A DNA stretch of 64,000 nt from VYFG01 sp965248685 (GTDB lineage: Bacteria > Pseudomonadota > Gammaproteobacteria > Arenicellales > Poriferihabitantaceae): the NCBI GenBank assembly GCA_965248685.1, contig CBDFKC010000003.1, positions 992,001-1,056,000 on the forward strand, given 5' to 3'. Of the stretch, positions 16,309 to 24,601 are shown one piece after another. The notes beneath the pieces were generated by a model, which saw only the letters and a program-made list of their open reading frames with translations, had not been told where the DNA came from and searched no databases. Position 1 is the stretch's first letter. The number at the start of each line of letters is the position of its first letter. The position numbers and the translations under genes were made by a program.

Positions 16309-17319
16309 ATGGCAATCAGTAATACTGAACATACAGCAGAAGAACTGGTTTTGGGTACACCGGCTGGGATGAGCAAAAGTTGGAATTGGCACCCGGATAT
16401 TCCAATTAAAACGTCCCCGCTGTTCGAGTTTCCACCAAACCCGGTAGCCATCATCAAGTGGTATGCAGGAGCTTGGCTGCCCATAACGGAGTTTGGACTC
16501 TATCTACTCCTGGCCATAGGTGTCTGGTTTTGGCTAGTCCCATCATTGGCTGACATGAAAACGCTATCAGTCGGCTGGGTTAGCGCTATCTGGGTGCGCA
16601 ATTTTCTTATGATGACAGTATTCGCCTCATTGCTGCACCTGTGGCTTTACACCTGGAATCGGCAGGGAGACCACACGCGATATATGCGTAACGCACCCCG
16701 GGCGAAGCACGAACGGTTTTTTCATGGCGATCAGCTAAAGGACAATGTTTTTTACACTCTGGCAAGCGGTGTCACTGTCTGGACTATCTATGAATCTATT
16801 ATGTGGCTTGCATATGCCAACGGTGTTGTCCCGGCAATAACCTTCGCCGAAAATCCTGTTTGGTTTGTATTGTTGTTTCCGCTAATCGCCGTCTGGCAGG
16901 CGTTTCACTTTTATTGGGTTCACCGTCTTCTGCACTGGAAGCCGCTGTACGATCGCTATCACTCTGTGCATCACCGCAACGTCACCATCGGCCCCTGGTC
17001 TGGTTTTTCAATGCATCCGGTTGAGCACCTGATGTACTTGACCTCTCTGTTTGTAATGTTGGTCGTGCCTTCGCATCCCCTGCATATGTTGTTCCTGGCG
17101 TACTGGCTGACCCTTGCAACCGCTACCTCGCACTCCGGATACCAGGAACTGCTCATCGGCAACTATAGAACGACTATCGCGAGCTTTTTCCACCAATTGC
17201 ACCATCGCTATTTCCGGTGCAATTACGGTAATGTTGATATGCCACTGGATCGATGGTTTGGGTCGTTTAACAATGGAACTTCAGCCGAGAGGAAGCGACT
17301 GCTCAGAAAGGGTAAGTAG
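16309..17319 (+). CDS. Sterol desaturase/fatty acid hydroxylase superfamily membrane protein
   Basis: An integral membrane di-iron enzyme of 336 residues. The three histidine clusters are HRLLH (205-209), HSVHH (218-222) and HQLHH (295-299), and several hydrophobic segments occur (about 50-80, 95-115, 150-200, 240-275). The family hydroxylates or desaturates lipids and some small hydrophobic molecules. It follows the M24 gene by 31 bases on the same strand and so is probably co-transcribed. The substrate cannot be told from sequence. Confidence 0.82.
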   Translation: MAISNTEHTAEELVLGTPAGMSKSWNWHPDIPIKTSPLFEFPPNPVAIIKWYAGAWLPITEFGLYLLLAIGVWFWLVPSLADMKTLSVGWVSAIWVRNFLMMTVFASLLHLWLYTWNRQGDHTRYMRNAPRAKHERFFHGDQLKDNVFYTLASGVTVWTIYESIMWLAYANGVVPAITFAENPVWFVLLFPLIAVWQAFHFYWVHRLLHWKPLYDRYHSVHHRNVTIGPWSGFSMHPVEHLMYLTSLFVMLVVPSHPLHMLFLAYWLTLATATSHSGYQELLIGNYRTTIASFFHQLHHRYFRCNYGNVDMPLDRWFGSFNNGTSAERKRLLRKGK

Positions 17320-17376
17320 TTATATCCAAAGGTAAATCGCGGACAAACCACGCTTTTGAGTAATTCGCAAAATCGA

Positions 17377-17395
17377 GGTATTATAATGTAATACC
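17377..17395 (+). promoter_or_regulatory. Palindromic operator upstream of parD
   Basis: GGTATTATAATGTAATACC is a perfect 7-5-7 palindrome ending 19 bases before the parD start. It overlaps a likely -10 region (TATAAT) and suits ParD autorepression. Confidence 0.55.
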
Positions 17396-17414
17396 CAAAT
17401 TTAGCCCCATCATC

Positions 17415-17684
17415 ATGCCAGCGAAAAACACGACGATCATATTAGGCGATCATTTCAAATCCTATGTCACCAAAAAGGTGCGCTCTGGACGCTACTCAAA
17501 TACAAGTGAAGTCATTAGGGAGGGGCTTCGGCGAATGGAGGAGGAGGATGAAAAGCTAGAGGTTCTCAAAAAACGACTGGAACTTGGTGAAAGAGAGATG
17601 AAGGAAGGAAAGCATTCAACGTATTCACTAAAGTCTATCGTGAAAGAAATTGACAAGAGGAACGCTACCGTAAAAGAAAGCTGA
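17415..17684 (+). CDS. parD: ParD-type antitoxin (ribbon-helix-helix)
   Basis: An 89-residue antitoxin: TTIILGDHFKSYVTKKVRSGRYSNTSEVIREGLRRMEE is the ParD/CopG consensus for the DNA-binding ribbon-helix-helix, and the charged C-terminal half should wrap the toxin. A palindromic operator lies just upstream. It is paired with the ParE-like frame that follows and lies at the right end of its cassette, before att copy 4. Confidence 0.87.
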   Translation: MPAKNTTIILGDHFKSYVTKKVRSGRYSNTSEVIREGLRRMEEEDEKLEVLKKRLELGEREMKEGKHSTYSLKSIVKEIDKRNATVKES

Positions 17685-17724
17685 AACGCTAAAAATAAAA
17701 ATTACCGATTCAGCTAAGCTGGAT

Positions 17725-17976
17725 TTGGTAGAAATAGGGCAGTACACCGAATATCGGTGGGGTGAAAAACAACGGGATAAGTATCTGGGTGATATAGACA
17801 GTTGTCTTTACTCATTAGCTGAGGAGCCTGAGTTAGGAAAAGACAGGAGCGAGCTCAGGGCTGGGTGTTATTCGTATTCGGTAGGGAAGCATGTGATTTT
17901 CTATGCCTATACTTCTGAAGCCCTTTATGTACTTGCCGTTCTACATGAGCGGATGAATTTTGAAAGACATTTGTAG
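17725..17976 (+). CDS. parE: ParE-type toxin lacking a canonical start codon
   Basis: The frame encodes a typical ParE body: LVEIGQYTEYRWGEKQRDKYL, then LAEEPELGKDRSELRAGCYSYSVGKHVIFYAY and a final LHERMNFERHL. ParE toxins poison DNA gyrase. The usual first strand (KIKITDSAKLDL) is encoded upstream in the same open frame, which runs from 17674, but no ATG, GTG or TTG precedes it; the first standard start is TTG at 17725, which would remove that strand. Either a rare start such as ATA or ATT is used, or the toxin is damaged. Confidence 0.75.
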   Translation: MVEIGQYTEYRWGEKQRDKYLGDIDSCLYSLAEEPELGKDRSELRAGCYSYSVGKHVIFYAYTSEALYVLAVLHERMNFERHL

Positions 17977-18055
17977 CAACTGAACTAGTTTTCCCAGTTA
18001 CTTGTGAGATCGTTTAGCAGTGGAAAAGCTGATAAATTACAAAATTCGTAAGTCA

Positions 18056-18196
18056 TTGATTTTAAAGAATTACCAATTCACCAAACTTTCACCAAACTTT
18101 CACCAAACTTTCACCAAACTTTCACCAAACTTTCACCAAATTTTAGTTGCGTTCGTAACAATATGATAGTTATACGAAAAAAGAGCGAGCAATGCC
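18056..18196 (+). repeat. Class B att flank before copy 4, with six 11-bp repeats
   Basis: The 141-bp module starts TTGATTTTAAAGAATTA and has six head-to-tail units of TTCACCAAACT (18077-18142). It ends with a 54-bp segment containing a degenerate AACTATCTGATAGTT palindrome and GAGCGAGCAATGCC just before the tRNA-like core. Related modules precede copies 5, 8, 9 and 11 with 1, 2, 2 and 2 units. The 11-bp period would put the sites on one helix face. A recombinase arm-site role is inferred. Upstream to 17977 nothing else is seen. Confidence 0.7.
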
Positions 18197-18289
18197 CTCA
18201 TAATCTATTGGTCGTATCGCTACATGGATGTAGCTTATTAGGGCAACGCAGGAGCAGTTGCCGAGGTTCAAGTCCTACCGGGCCCACCA
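18197..18289 (+). repeat. tRNA-Ile2(CAU) 3'-half, att-like copy 4, with 48-bp hairpin insert
   Basis: CTCATAATCTATTGGTCGTA runs into a 48-bp insert and then GGTTCAAGTCCTACCGGGCCCACCA resumes. The insert has two stem-loops (GCTACA-TGGA-TGTAGC and GCAAC...GTTGC) and sits in the 5' strand of the T stem. The same insert at the same base occurs in copies 8 and 9 and, cut short, in copy 10. The LysR gene on the minus strand ends 4 bases downstream. Confidence 0.82.
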
Positions 18290-18293
18290 TATT

Positions 18294-19175
18294 TCAAAAT
18301 TGATGCTGAATCCAACCGATAAATATCTCGGTAGCAACGCTGCGTTCCAAAGCAGGGGACGAGCAGGAAAGATAATACCCCGCGCCCTCAAGCGCCAAAT
18401 CCGATAAGAAGAAAAGCTCCCCAGTATCCAGTTCATTCTGCACCAGATCATCCCACAGCGCGATACCCTGGCCATCGATGACAGCCTGCACACGGTCGTT
18501 GGAATCTGGAATGACCAGACGATTTTGCATAGGGCGATATTCCAATCCGGCAAGCTGATGCCATTGTTTCCATCCGGTGCTACCCGAGCTATCCGCTAGC
18601 AGGGGAATTTCTCTTAGCGCTCGATCTAATCCGATTTTCTGAACCTGTCTTGTGACCGACGCATTCGCCGTTGGTCGAGTCGGACAATTGAAAAGAAGTG
18701 TACGGTCAAGTCCGTGATCCGACTTATCCCAATCTCCAACGCCCCAGTATATCGCGACGTCGATTTCTGATTGCGAGAGATCAGCGATCCCGGTGATCGG
18801 TTCTACCCGAACGGCGATGCTCGGGTTGGCTTCCATAAACGACATCAACCGGGACGATAACCAACGCGAAAAGAAATAGGTGAGTGCGCCGATTGTGATC
18901 ATGTCGGGTGTTGTCTCCTTGAGCTGACGGATGTCGCGGTCGAGCTGTCCGAAGGCCAGTTCCGCGCTGTGCATCAGTTTTTCACCTTTGGGCGTGATAT
19001 AGAGTCGCTGCCCCTTTCGTTCAAATACGTAAAATCCCAGTTGATCCTCCAGTTTGCGGATCTGATAACTGACAGATGCTTTTGAGAGATTCAGTTCTGA
19101 GGCGGCAGCCGTGACGCTCTCATGACGGGCAACGGCGGTAAAAACCCTAAGCGTGTCGTAGGATCTGAAGGGCAT
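18294..19175 (-). CDS. LysR-family transcriptional regulator (GcvA-like), paralogue
   Basis: A 293-residue LTTR with the N-terminal HTH LRVFTAVARHESVTAAASEL...KASVSYQIRKLED. It is divergent from the seven-gene operon starting with the GcvT-family gene and separated by about 200 bases that hold a TCACAG-N8-CTGTGA palindrome. It probably controls that operon. A closely similar C-terminal end appears at 63913-64000, also directly after an att copy, which shows that the LysR gene and its att junction were duplicated together. Confidence 0.87.
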   Translation of the reverse strand: MPFRSYDTLRVFTAVARHESVTAAASELNLSKASVSYQIRKLEDQLGFYVFERKGQRLYITPKGEKLMHSAELAFGQLDRDIRQLKETTPDMITIGALTYFFSRWLSSRLMSFMEANPSIAVRVEPITGIADLSQSEIDVAIYWGVGDWDKSDHGLDRTLLFNCPTRPTANASVTRQVQKIGLDRALREIPLLADSSGSTGWKQWHQLAGLEYRPMQNRLVIPDSNDRVQAVIDGQGIALWDDLVQNELDTGELFFLSDLALEGAGYYLSCSSPALERSVATEIFIGWIQHQF

Positions 19176-19223
19176 CTTTATTGTTCGAAAAATACTGACA
19201 ACTTGTCCGAGAATTTAAAATAT

Positions 19224-19243
19224 TCACAGCCAATGTACTGTGA
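19224..19243. promoter_or_regulatory. Palindromic operator candidate, TCACAG-N8-CTGTGA
   Basis: The palindrome lies midway between the divergent LysR and GcvT-family genes. Its size and position suit a LysR-type regulator binding site. A CRP-like site is also conceivable, but the half-sites are not a good CRP match. Confidence 0.4.
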
Positions 19244-19376
19244 TTAAATCGATTTTTCAAAGATCATAACCTCTACTGTATCAAGAGTCCAAACATTGCT
19301 TAACTCAAATAATCTGCAAATCGCAGTCTCCGTGCATCAAATCGAGATAGAACGCCCGAATGAATTAGTACGGACC

Positions 19377-20492
19377 ATGGCGCCCCATCCGTTGATCCAT
19401 CAGGAGTTGCCCTACGATCCTACCTATTTCGTCTATAACCGACGTCTCGCTACGGCAAGCCTGAATAATCTGACTGCGGACGAAGTGTATTGGCGGGTTC
19501 GACAAAGCGTCATCCTGCGGCACACGGGGGAATTACCCCTGGAGATTCGGGGACCTGACGCGGAGACTCTTCTTAATCGCGTGTTTACACGTGATATCGC
19601 AAAGAACCGCGTGGGCCGCTGCAGTTATCAGTTCGCCTGCTACGACCATGGTGGCATGATAACCGACGGTGTCCTGGTCCGATTGGCCGAGGATCGATTT
19701 TGGTTCGGACAGGCTGATGGTGATTTGTTTTCCTGGCTGCTCGCCAATGCACGGGGACTTAATGTTGACGTATTTGACCCCGGCGTCTGGGTCAGCCAGG
19801 TCCAGGGGCCAAAATCCCTTGAGGTGCTAGCGAGCGCTGTGGATGGGGCAATGCCGGAACCGTTCAAGTACTTCGATATGGCTGAAGTCACCATCGCGGG
19901 TCAACCGGTTGTGCTGACCCGTTCCGGATTCACCAATGAACTCGGCTGGGAGTTCTATCTGTTGCCGGATACTGATATTGATGCCGTGGGAGAACGAATC
20001 CTCGAAGCCGGTATGCCATTTGGCATGACGCCGACCTCCGCGGATGCGTTTCGTGCCCGACGAATTGAAGCCGGGTTGTTGAATGCGGGCTCGGATTTTG
20101 ATGAAACGACCACCCCTTTCGATGTGGGATTGGGTCATATGGTGGAATTCAACAAGAGCGAATTCTGTGGACGCGAAGCATTACGTGATGCGGATAAGCG
20201 ATGCCGCACCTGGGGGTTGCGTACAGAAGGAGGCGTTGCCCAGATTGGGCGCACATTGAAATCCAATGGGTTGGAAGCAGGAGTTGTCTGCTCCAGTGCC
20301 TGGTCCCCCTACCAGCAATGTGGTGTGGCCATTGTCAGACTCGATGATGTGGATTCCGGCCCAGATTCAGATTTTGAAGTCATTTGCACCGACGGTGAAG
20401 TTCGTTCAGCACGAACCTGTACGACGCCAATGTACGATGAGCGGCGCGAAATTCCGCGCGGCCTCAGGATTGCCATACCTGAAGTGGCCTGA
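19377..20492 (+). CDS. GcvT-family (aminomethyltransferase/DmdA-like) protein
   Basis: The protein has the GcvT fold signature: PLEIRGPDAETLLNRVFTRD, GMITDGVLVRLAEDRFWF, VQGPKSLEV, TRSGFTNELGWEFY and RRIEAGLLNAGSDFDETTTPFDVGL. The family transfers C1 units from amino- or sulfonio-methyl substrates to tetrahydrofolate; GcvT, DmdA and the C termini of dimethylglycine and sarcosine dehydrogenases belong to it. It lacks the SGYSKQGGFE segment I associate with DmdA, so that name is not given. Start chosen as ATG 19377 by length comparison with 49683-50825; an in-frame TTG at 19296 would add 27 residues. First gene of a seven-gene operon. Confidence 0.78.
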   Translation: MAPHPLIHQELPYDPTYFVYNRRLATASLNNLTADEVYWRVRQSVILRHTGELPLEIRGPDAETLLNRVFTRDIAKNRVGRCSYQFACYDHGGMITDGVLVRLAEDRFWFGQADGDLFSWLLANARGLNVDVFDPGVWVSQVQGPKSLEVLASAVDGAMPEPFKYFDMAEVTIAGQPVVLTRSGFTNELGWEFYLLPDTDIDAVGERILEAGMPFGMTPTSADAFRARRIEAGLLNAGSDFDETTTPFDVGLGHMVEFNKSEFCGREALRDADKRCRTWGLRTEGGVAQIGRTLKSNGLEAGVVCSSAWSPYQQCGVAIVRLDDVDSGPDSDFEVICTDGEVRSARTCTTPMYDERREIPRGLRIAIPEVA

Positions 20493-20503
20493 GGAACATC
20501 AAT

Positions 20504-22111
20504 ATGTATGACATCAGTCTGACTGAAGCATTGTTCCCACCACAAACCGACGCAGAACTCCGTGATATCACTGTCGGCGAGTTATTAAGAGAGACCGCAG
20601 CTCGCTATCCCGATGCCACAGCCATGGTAGATGTAGCCATCGACGGAACGGTTGGGCAGGAATGGCGTTATCGCGAGTTATTGGAAAGGAGTGAGCGACT
20701 CGCTGTTGGTCTTGCTTCGCGGTTCGAGCCAGGTGAACGGATTGTTGTATGGGCATCCAATATTCCCCAGTGGTTATTCATGGAGTACGCTTGCGCCTTG
20801 TCGGGCGTGGTACTTGTCACAGCGAACCCATCGTTCCAGGAAAAAGAACTGCGATATGTGCTTGAACAATCCGGTGCAGTGGCGTTGTTTTTAGTTGAAA
20901 GTTTTCGCGGCAACCCGATGGCGGATATCGCAGAGCAGGCCGTCGAAGGTAATAAACAGATTCGCGAAATAGTTGATCTGGAAGATGAGGCGGCTTTGTT
21001 TAGAAAAGAATCAGGGTTTTCTGATCTGCCTATGGTTAAGTCCACGGACCCCGCCCAGATTCAATACACGTCTGGAACGACTGGCTTCCCAAAAGGTGCT
21101 GTGCTTTCGCACTATAACCTGGTGAACAACGCCCGTCTGTTTGCTGCACGAAAGAATGTTCATCAGCAATCCGTTTGGGCAAATTTTATGCCGATGTTTC
21201 ACACCGCCGGTTGTGCCACCACTGCGTTGGGATCCCTGCAGGCAGGATGCAAAATGCTGATAATCAAGCTTTTCGAAGCGAAGAGTCTGATCCGACTGAT
21301 TGAAAGCGAAGGTATTACCACGTTTTTTGCGGTGCCCACGATGCTCGTTGGGTTATTGGAAGCTCTGGAGCGTGAACCCCATGACATGTCGACCATGGAA
21401 GTGATTACCACGGGCGGTGCGCCAGTGGCACCTGAGTTAGTAAGAAAGGTCCGGGATCGACTCGGATGTAGCCTGCAATCGGCCTTCGGGCAGACCGAGG
21501 CCTCACCGATGATCTGTCTCAATCATGAAGATGTCACCATCGATGACATCTGCTATTCGGCCGGACAACCCCTGCCACATACCAGTGTTTCCATTCGTCA
21601 TCCTGAGACTGGTGTGGTACTTGGCGTAGGAGAGGTTGGAGAAATATGTGCAAAGGGATATAACGTGATGATGGGTTATCACAATAATTCCGATGCAACC
21701 CGAGCAGCCATTGATGAAGATAACTGGCTCCATACCGGGGATCTTGGAAAACTCGATGAACGCGGGTTTATCCGGGTTACAGGTCGGGTCAAAGATATGA
21801 TCATTCGTGGCGGTGAGAATCACTTTCCTGCCGAAATTGAAAACACGTTGATTGCGCACCCGCAGGTAGCAGAGGTTGCCGTGGTCGGTATCCCTGATAA
21901 AAAGTGGGGCGAGGTGATCGCGGCATTCATCAGAACAGATGAGGGTGGTCTTTTGGACACAGATGACCTGAAAGAATTTTGTCGCCACCACCTGTCTCCA
22001 CAAAAAACGCCATCAATCTGGCGAAGCGTGGACGCCTTCCCGTTGACGGGCTCCGGCAAAATTCAAAAGTTCAGAATTCGGGAGAAGTATCTGTCGGGCC
22101 ACTATGATTAA
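20504..22111 (+). CDS. Acyl-CoA synthetase (AMP-binding), paralogue 2
   Basis: A 535-residue ligase, nearly the same as 61-1677 throughout, with the P-loop YTSGTTGFPKG, FGQTE, TGDLG, GRVKDMIIRGGENHFPAEIE and the lysine in SGKIQKF. It starts 12 bases after the GcvT-family stop, with GAGG upstream. The conserved order GcvT-like, ligase, crotonase in two segments of this window makes a functional trio likely: C1 removal, CoA activation, then hydration or a related step. The acid substrate is unknown. Confidence 0.88.
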   Translation: MYDISLTEALFPPQTDAELRDITVGELLRETAARYPDATAMVDVAIDGTVGQEWRYRELLERSERLAVGLASRFEPGERIVVWASNIPQWLFMEYACALSGVVLVTANPSFQEKELRYVLEQSGAVALFLVESFRGNPMADIAEQAVEGNKQIREIVDLEDEAALFRKESGFSDLPMVKSTDPAQIQYTSGTTGFPKGAVLSHYNLVNNARLFAARKNVHQQSVWANFMPMFHTAGCATTALGSLQAGCKMLIIKLFEAKSLIRLIESEGITTFFAVPTMLVGLLEALEREPHDMSTMEVITTGGAPVAPELVRKVRDRLGCSLQSAFGQTEASPMICLNHEDVTIDDICYSAGQPLPHTSVSIRHPETGVVLGVGEVGEICAKGYNVMMGYHNNSDATRAAIDEDNWLHTGDLGKLDERGFIRVTGRVKDMIIRGGENHFPAEIENTLIAHPQVAEVAVVGIPDKKWGEVIAAFIRTDEGGLLDTDDLKEFCRHHLSPQKTPSIWRSVDAFPLTGSGKIQKFRIREKYLSGHYD

Positions 22112-22129
22112 ATGGCAAGAGGAGATGAC

Positions 22130-22927
22130 ATGAGTGTTCGCATCGAAAAACACGAATCCGTCTGGACAGTTATATTGTCGCGACCCCAGGCACGTAACGC
22201 CATAGACCCAGAAACTGCAGGTGAACTCTATGAGACATTTACCGAATTTGAGCGGGATGATTCGGCTTCGGTTGCTGTGTTGTGGGGCGAAGGCGGTGCA
22301 TTCAGCGCAGGCTGGGACCTGAAGCAGGCGTCTGCTCTTGAAAACGATCAGTTCTTCGAATCCCGCAATATGCCTAAGGATGATTCCGAAGTTCCCCCTG
22401 CATTACTGGGTCCAACAAGACTTGAGCTTGATAAGCCCGTCATTGCCGCCGTCTCCGGTCCCGCCGTGGCGGGCGGCATGGAGCTCGCACTATGGTGCGA
22501 CTTTCGTGTCATGGAAGCCTCCGCTTACTTTGGTGTCTACTGTCGTCGATGGGGTATCCCGCTTATCGATGGTGGCACTGTTCGTTTACCTCGACTGGTT
22601 GGTGAGGGCCGCGCCCGGGAACTCATCCTTACCGGACGTCACATTGATGCTGATGAGTCTCTTTCCATCGGGCTATGTGAATATATTGTCGAGGAGGGTG
22701 AGTGTCGTGAGAAAGCGGAAATGCTGGCCCAGGAAATAGCCGCCCATCCCCAAGTCTGTGTTCGTGCCGACCGTCGCTCCTTAAATAACCAGTATGGGAA
22801 ACCCCTGCGAGAGGCCATGACTTATGAATGGTACAACGGGCGAGAGGCGCTTTTTAAAGAGGGTATCGATGGTGCGAAACATTTCTCTTCAAGTACAACA
22901 AACAGTCGCGAGGATTCATCAAAATGA
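22130..22927 (+). CDS. Enoyl-CoA hydratase/isomerase (crotonase) family protein, paralogue 2
   Basis: Paralogue of 1674-2456 with the same AFSAGWDL and VAGGMELAL oxyanion-hole motifs and the same unusual FGVYCRRWGIP region. Start ATG 22130 chosen because AGAGGAG lies 5 bases upstream; an ATG at 22112 would add six residues. The C-terminal tail (KHFSSSTTNSREDSSK) differs from the paralogue, marking the end of the duplicated block. Its stop overlaps the next start by four bases (ATGA). Confidence 0.88.
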   Translation: MSVRIEKHESVWTVILSRPQARNAIDPETAGELYETFTEFERDDSASVAVLWGEGGAFSAGWDLKQASALENDQFFESRNMPKDDSEVPPALLGPTRLELDKPVIAAVSGPAVAGGMELALWCDFRVMEASAYFGVYCRRWGIPLIDGGTVRLPRLVGEGRARELILTGRHIDADESLSIGLCEYIVEEGECREKAEMLAQEIAAHPQVCVRADRRSLNNQYGKPLREAMTYEWYNGREALFKEGIDGAKHFSSSTTNSREDSSK

Positions 22928-23721
22928 ACGAAACCAATAAAAACAAAAGTTCGCGAGTTCGACACCGCTTTGATCTGACCGGAAAAGTGGCATTGATCAC
23001 TGGCGCCAGCAAGGGAATAGGAGAAGCCATGGCGCGTGGTATGGCGGAATTCGGTGCCACTGTAGTCATTAGTAGTCGTAAACAAGAATCATTGGATGAA
23101 GTGGTCGAAAAGTATCGCGAGGATGGTTTAGACGCCTTTGCCATTGCCGCTAACGCTGGAAACTTGCAAGAAGTTGAAAACCTGGTTGAAGAAACCGTCG
23201 AACGCTGTGGCGGAATTGATATATTGGTGAACAATGCTGCGGCTAATCCTGTTTTCGGGCCGATCCACAACACGGATCAGCGTGCCTTTGACAAAATCTT
23301 GGATGTTAATCTTCGAGGGCCTTTTGAGTTATGTAAACGGGTATATCCCATCATGAAATCGCGGGGCGGGGGTTCGATGATCAACATCAGCTCTATTGGC
23401 GGTATCACACCGGAAGCAGGTATCGGCATCTATAGTGTGAGCAAGGCTGCGATACAGAATATGACCCAAGCTATGGCCCAGGACTGGGGCGCTGACAACA
23501 TTCGAGTTAATGCCATCTGCCCTGGCCTCATCCAAACCAAATTCAGCGAAGCTCTTTGGTCCAATGACAAAATTCTAGATCGCTTTTTAAAACACACGCC
23601 TCTAGGCCGTGCTGGTGAGGCTGATGAAGTTGCAGGGCTTGCCACTTTCCTGGCTTCCGATGCGGCTTCTTACTGCAGTGGCGGAATCTACATGGTAGAT
23701 GGCGGCTATTTAGCAAATTGA
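22924..23721 (+). CDS. SDR-family NAD(P)-dependent oxidoreductase
   Basis: A classical short-chain dehydrogenase of 265 residues. Cofactor motif TGASKGIG (26-33), NNAA near 103, catalytic Tyr170 and Lys174 in YSVSK, and the C-terminal SDAASYCSGGIYMVDGG. Its position after the crotonase suggests oxidation of a 3-hydroxyacyl-CoA or similar alcohol. Translationally coupled to the crotonase by a 4-base overlap. Confidence 0.88.
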   Translation: MNETNKNKSSRVRHRFDLTGKVALITGASKGIGEAMARGMAEFGATVVISSRKQESLDEVVEKYREDGLDAFAIAANAGNLQEVENLVEETVERCGGIDILVNNAAANPVFGPIHNTDQRAFDKILDVNLRGPFELCKRVYPIMKSRGGGSMINISSIGGITPEAGIGIYSVSKAAIQNMTQAMAQDWGADNIRVNAICPGLIQTKFSEALWSNDKILDRFLKHTPLGRAGEADEVAGLATFLASDAASYCSGGIYMVDGGYLAN

Positions 23722-23743
23722 ACCAGGATCAGAAAAACAAACC

Positions 23744-24601
23744 ATGAATGAAATCACCATTGAAATCGATGATCGGGTAGCAACGATCACCCTGAACAGA
23801 CCTGAAAAATTCAACGCCATTACCGAGCGCATGCCGGGTGAGCTTAAGCAAGCCGTTGAGCAGGCAACCAATGACGATTTGGTTCATGTCATCGTTCTAA
23901 CCGGAGCAGGGCGGGGTTTCTGTGGGGGCTATGACCTCAATGTTTTCGCCGAGGGGAACAATCCCGCGATCCAGGAAATGCCCTGGGATGCCATGGTCGA
24001 TTATCAGTTTATGCAACGTTGCACCGACAGTTTCATGTCTCTGTGGCGATGTCCCAAACCGGTGATCGCTAAAGTACAGGGAGACGCCGTGGCAGGCGGT
24101 AGTGATATCGCGTTATGCGCCGATATCATCCTCATGAATGAAGAAGCCCGCATTGGTTATCCGCCCGCACGGGTCTGGGGTTGCCCGACCACAGCCATGT
24201 GGGTATATCGGCTCGGTGCTGAGCGCGCCAAGCGGATGCTGTTTACAGGAGACCTTATTACCGGCAGGGAGGCGGAAAGTTTGGGCTTAATCCTGCAGGC
24301 AGTACCACTCGATGAACTCGACTCTGCCGTGCAGAGTCTTGTGGAGCGCATCAAGGGTGTCCCGAAAAATCAGTTGGCCATGTCGAAAATGCTGGTCAAC
24401 CAGGCCTACGAGAATATGGGGCTTGCCGGTACTCAGACTCTCGCCACCTTGTTCGACGGTTTCGCCCGCCACAGCCCTGAAGGTGTTGCGTTTAAGGCCC
24501 GTGCCGAGGAAGTGGGTTTTAAGCAGGCTGTGGCTGAGCGGGATTCCGGCGAACCTATCCCGGGAAGTAAAACTGGATCTGAAAGCGGACAACAAAAATG
24601 A
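23744..24601 (+). CDS. Enoyl-CoA hydratase/isomerase (crotonase) family protein, second type
   Basis: A 285-residue crotonase: ATITLNRPEKFNAIT, oxyanion segments GFCGGYDL and DAVAGGSDIAL. Neither catalytic Glu of classical hydratases is clear (GGSD for GGCE, and YPPARVWGCPTT downstream), so it may be an isomerase, decarboxylase or hydrolase-type member. The C-terminal tail is charged and Gly/Ser-rich. The stop overlaps the next ligase start by four bases. Confidence 0.85.
   Translation: MNEITIEIDDRVATITLNRPEKFNAITERMPGELKQAVEQATNDDLVHVIVLTGAGRGFCGGYDLNVFAEGNNPAIQEMPWDAMVDYQFMQRCTDSFMSLWRCPKPVIAKVQGDAVAGGSDIALCADIILMNEEARIGYPPARVWGCPTTAMWVYRLGAERAKRMLFTGDLITGREAESLGLILQAVPLDELDSAVQSLVERIKGVPKNQLAMSKMLVNQAYENMGLAGTQTLATLFDGFARHSPEGVAFKARAEEVGFKQAVAERDSGEPIPGSKTGSESGQQK

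Noticed and set aside
18077..18142. CRISPR-like array (six TTCACCAAACT units)
   Set aside because: Units are 11 bp and contiguous with no spacers; this is a tandem repeat in an att flank.
20668..22059. Antisense open frames over ligase paralogue 2 (also mirrored at 225-1616)
   Set aside because: They recur in both ligase copies only because the DNA is duplicated; no domain and no ribosome-binding site.
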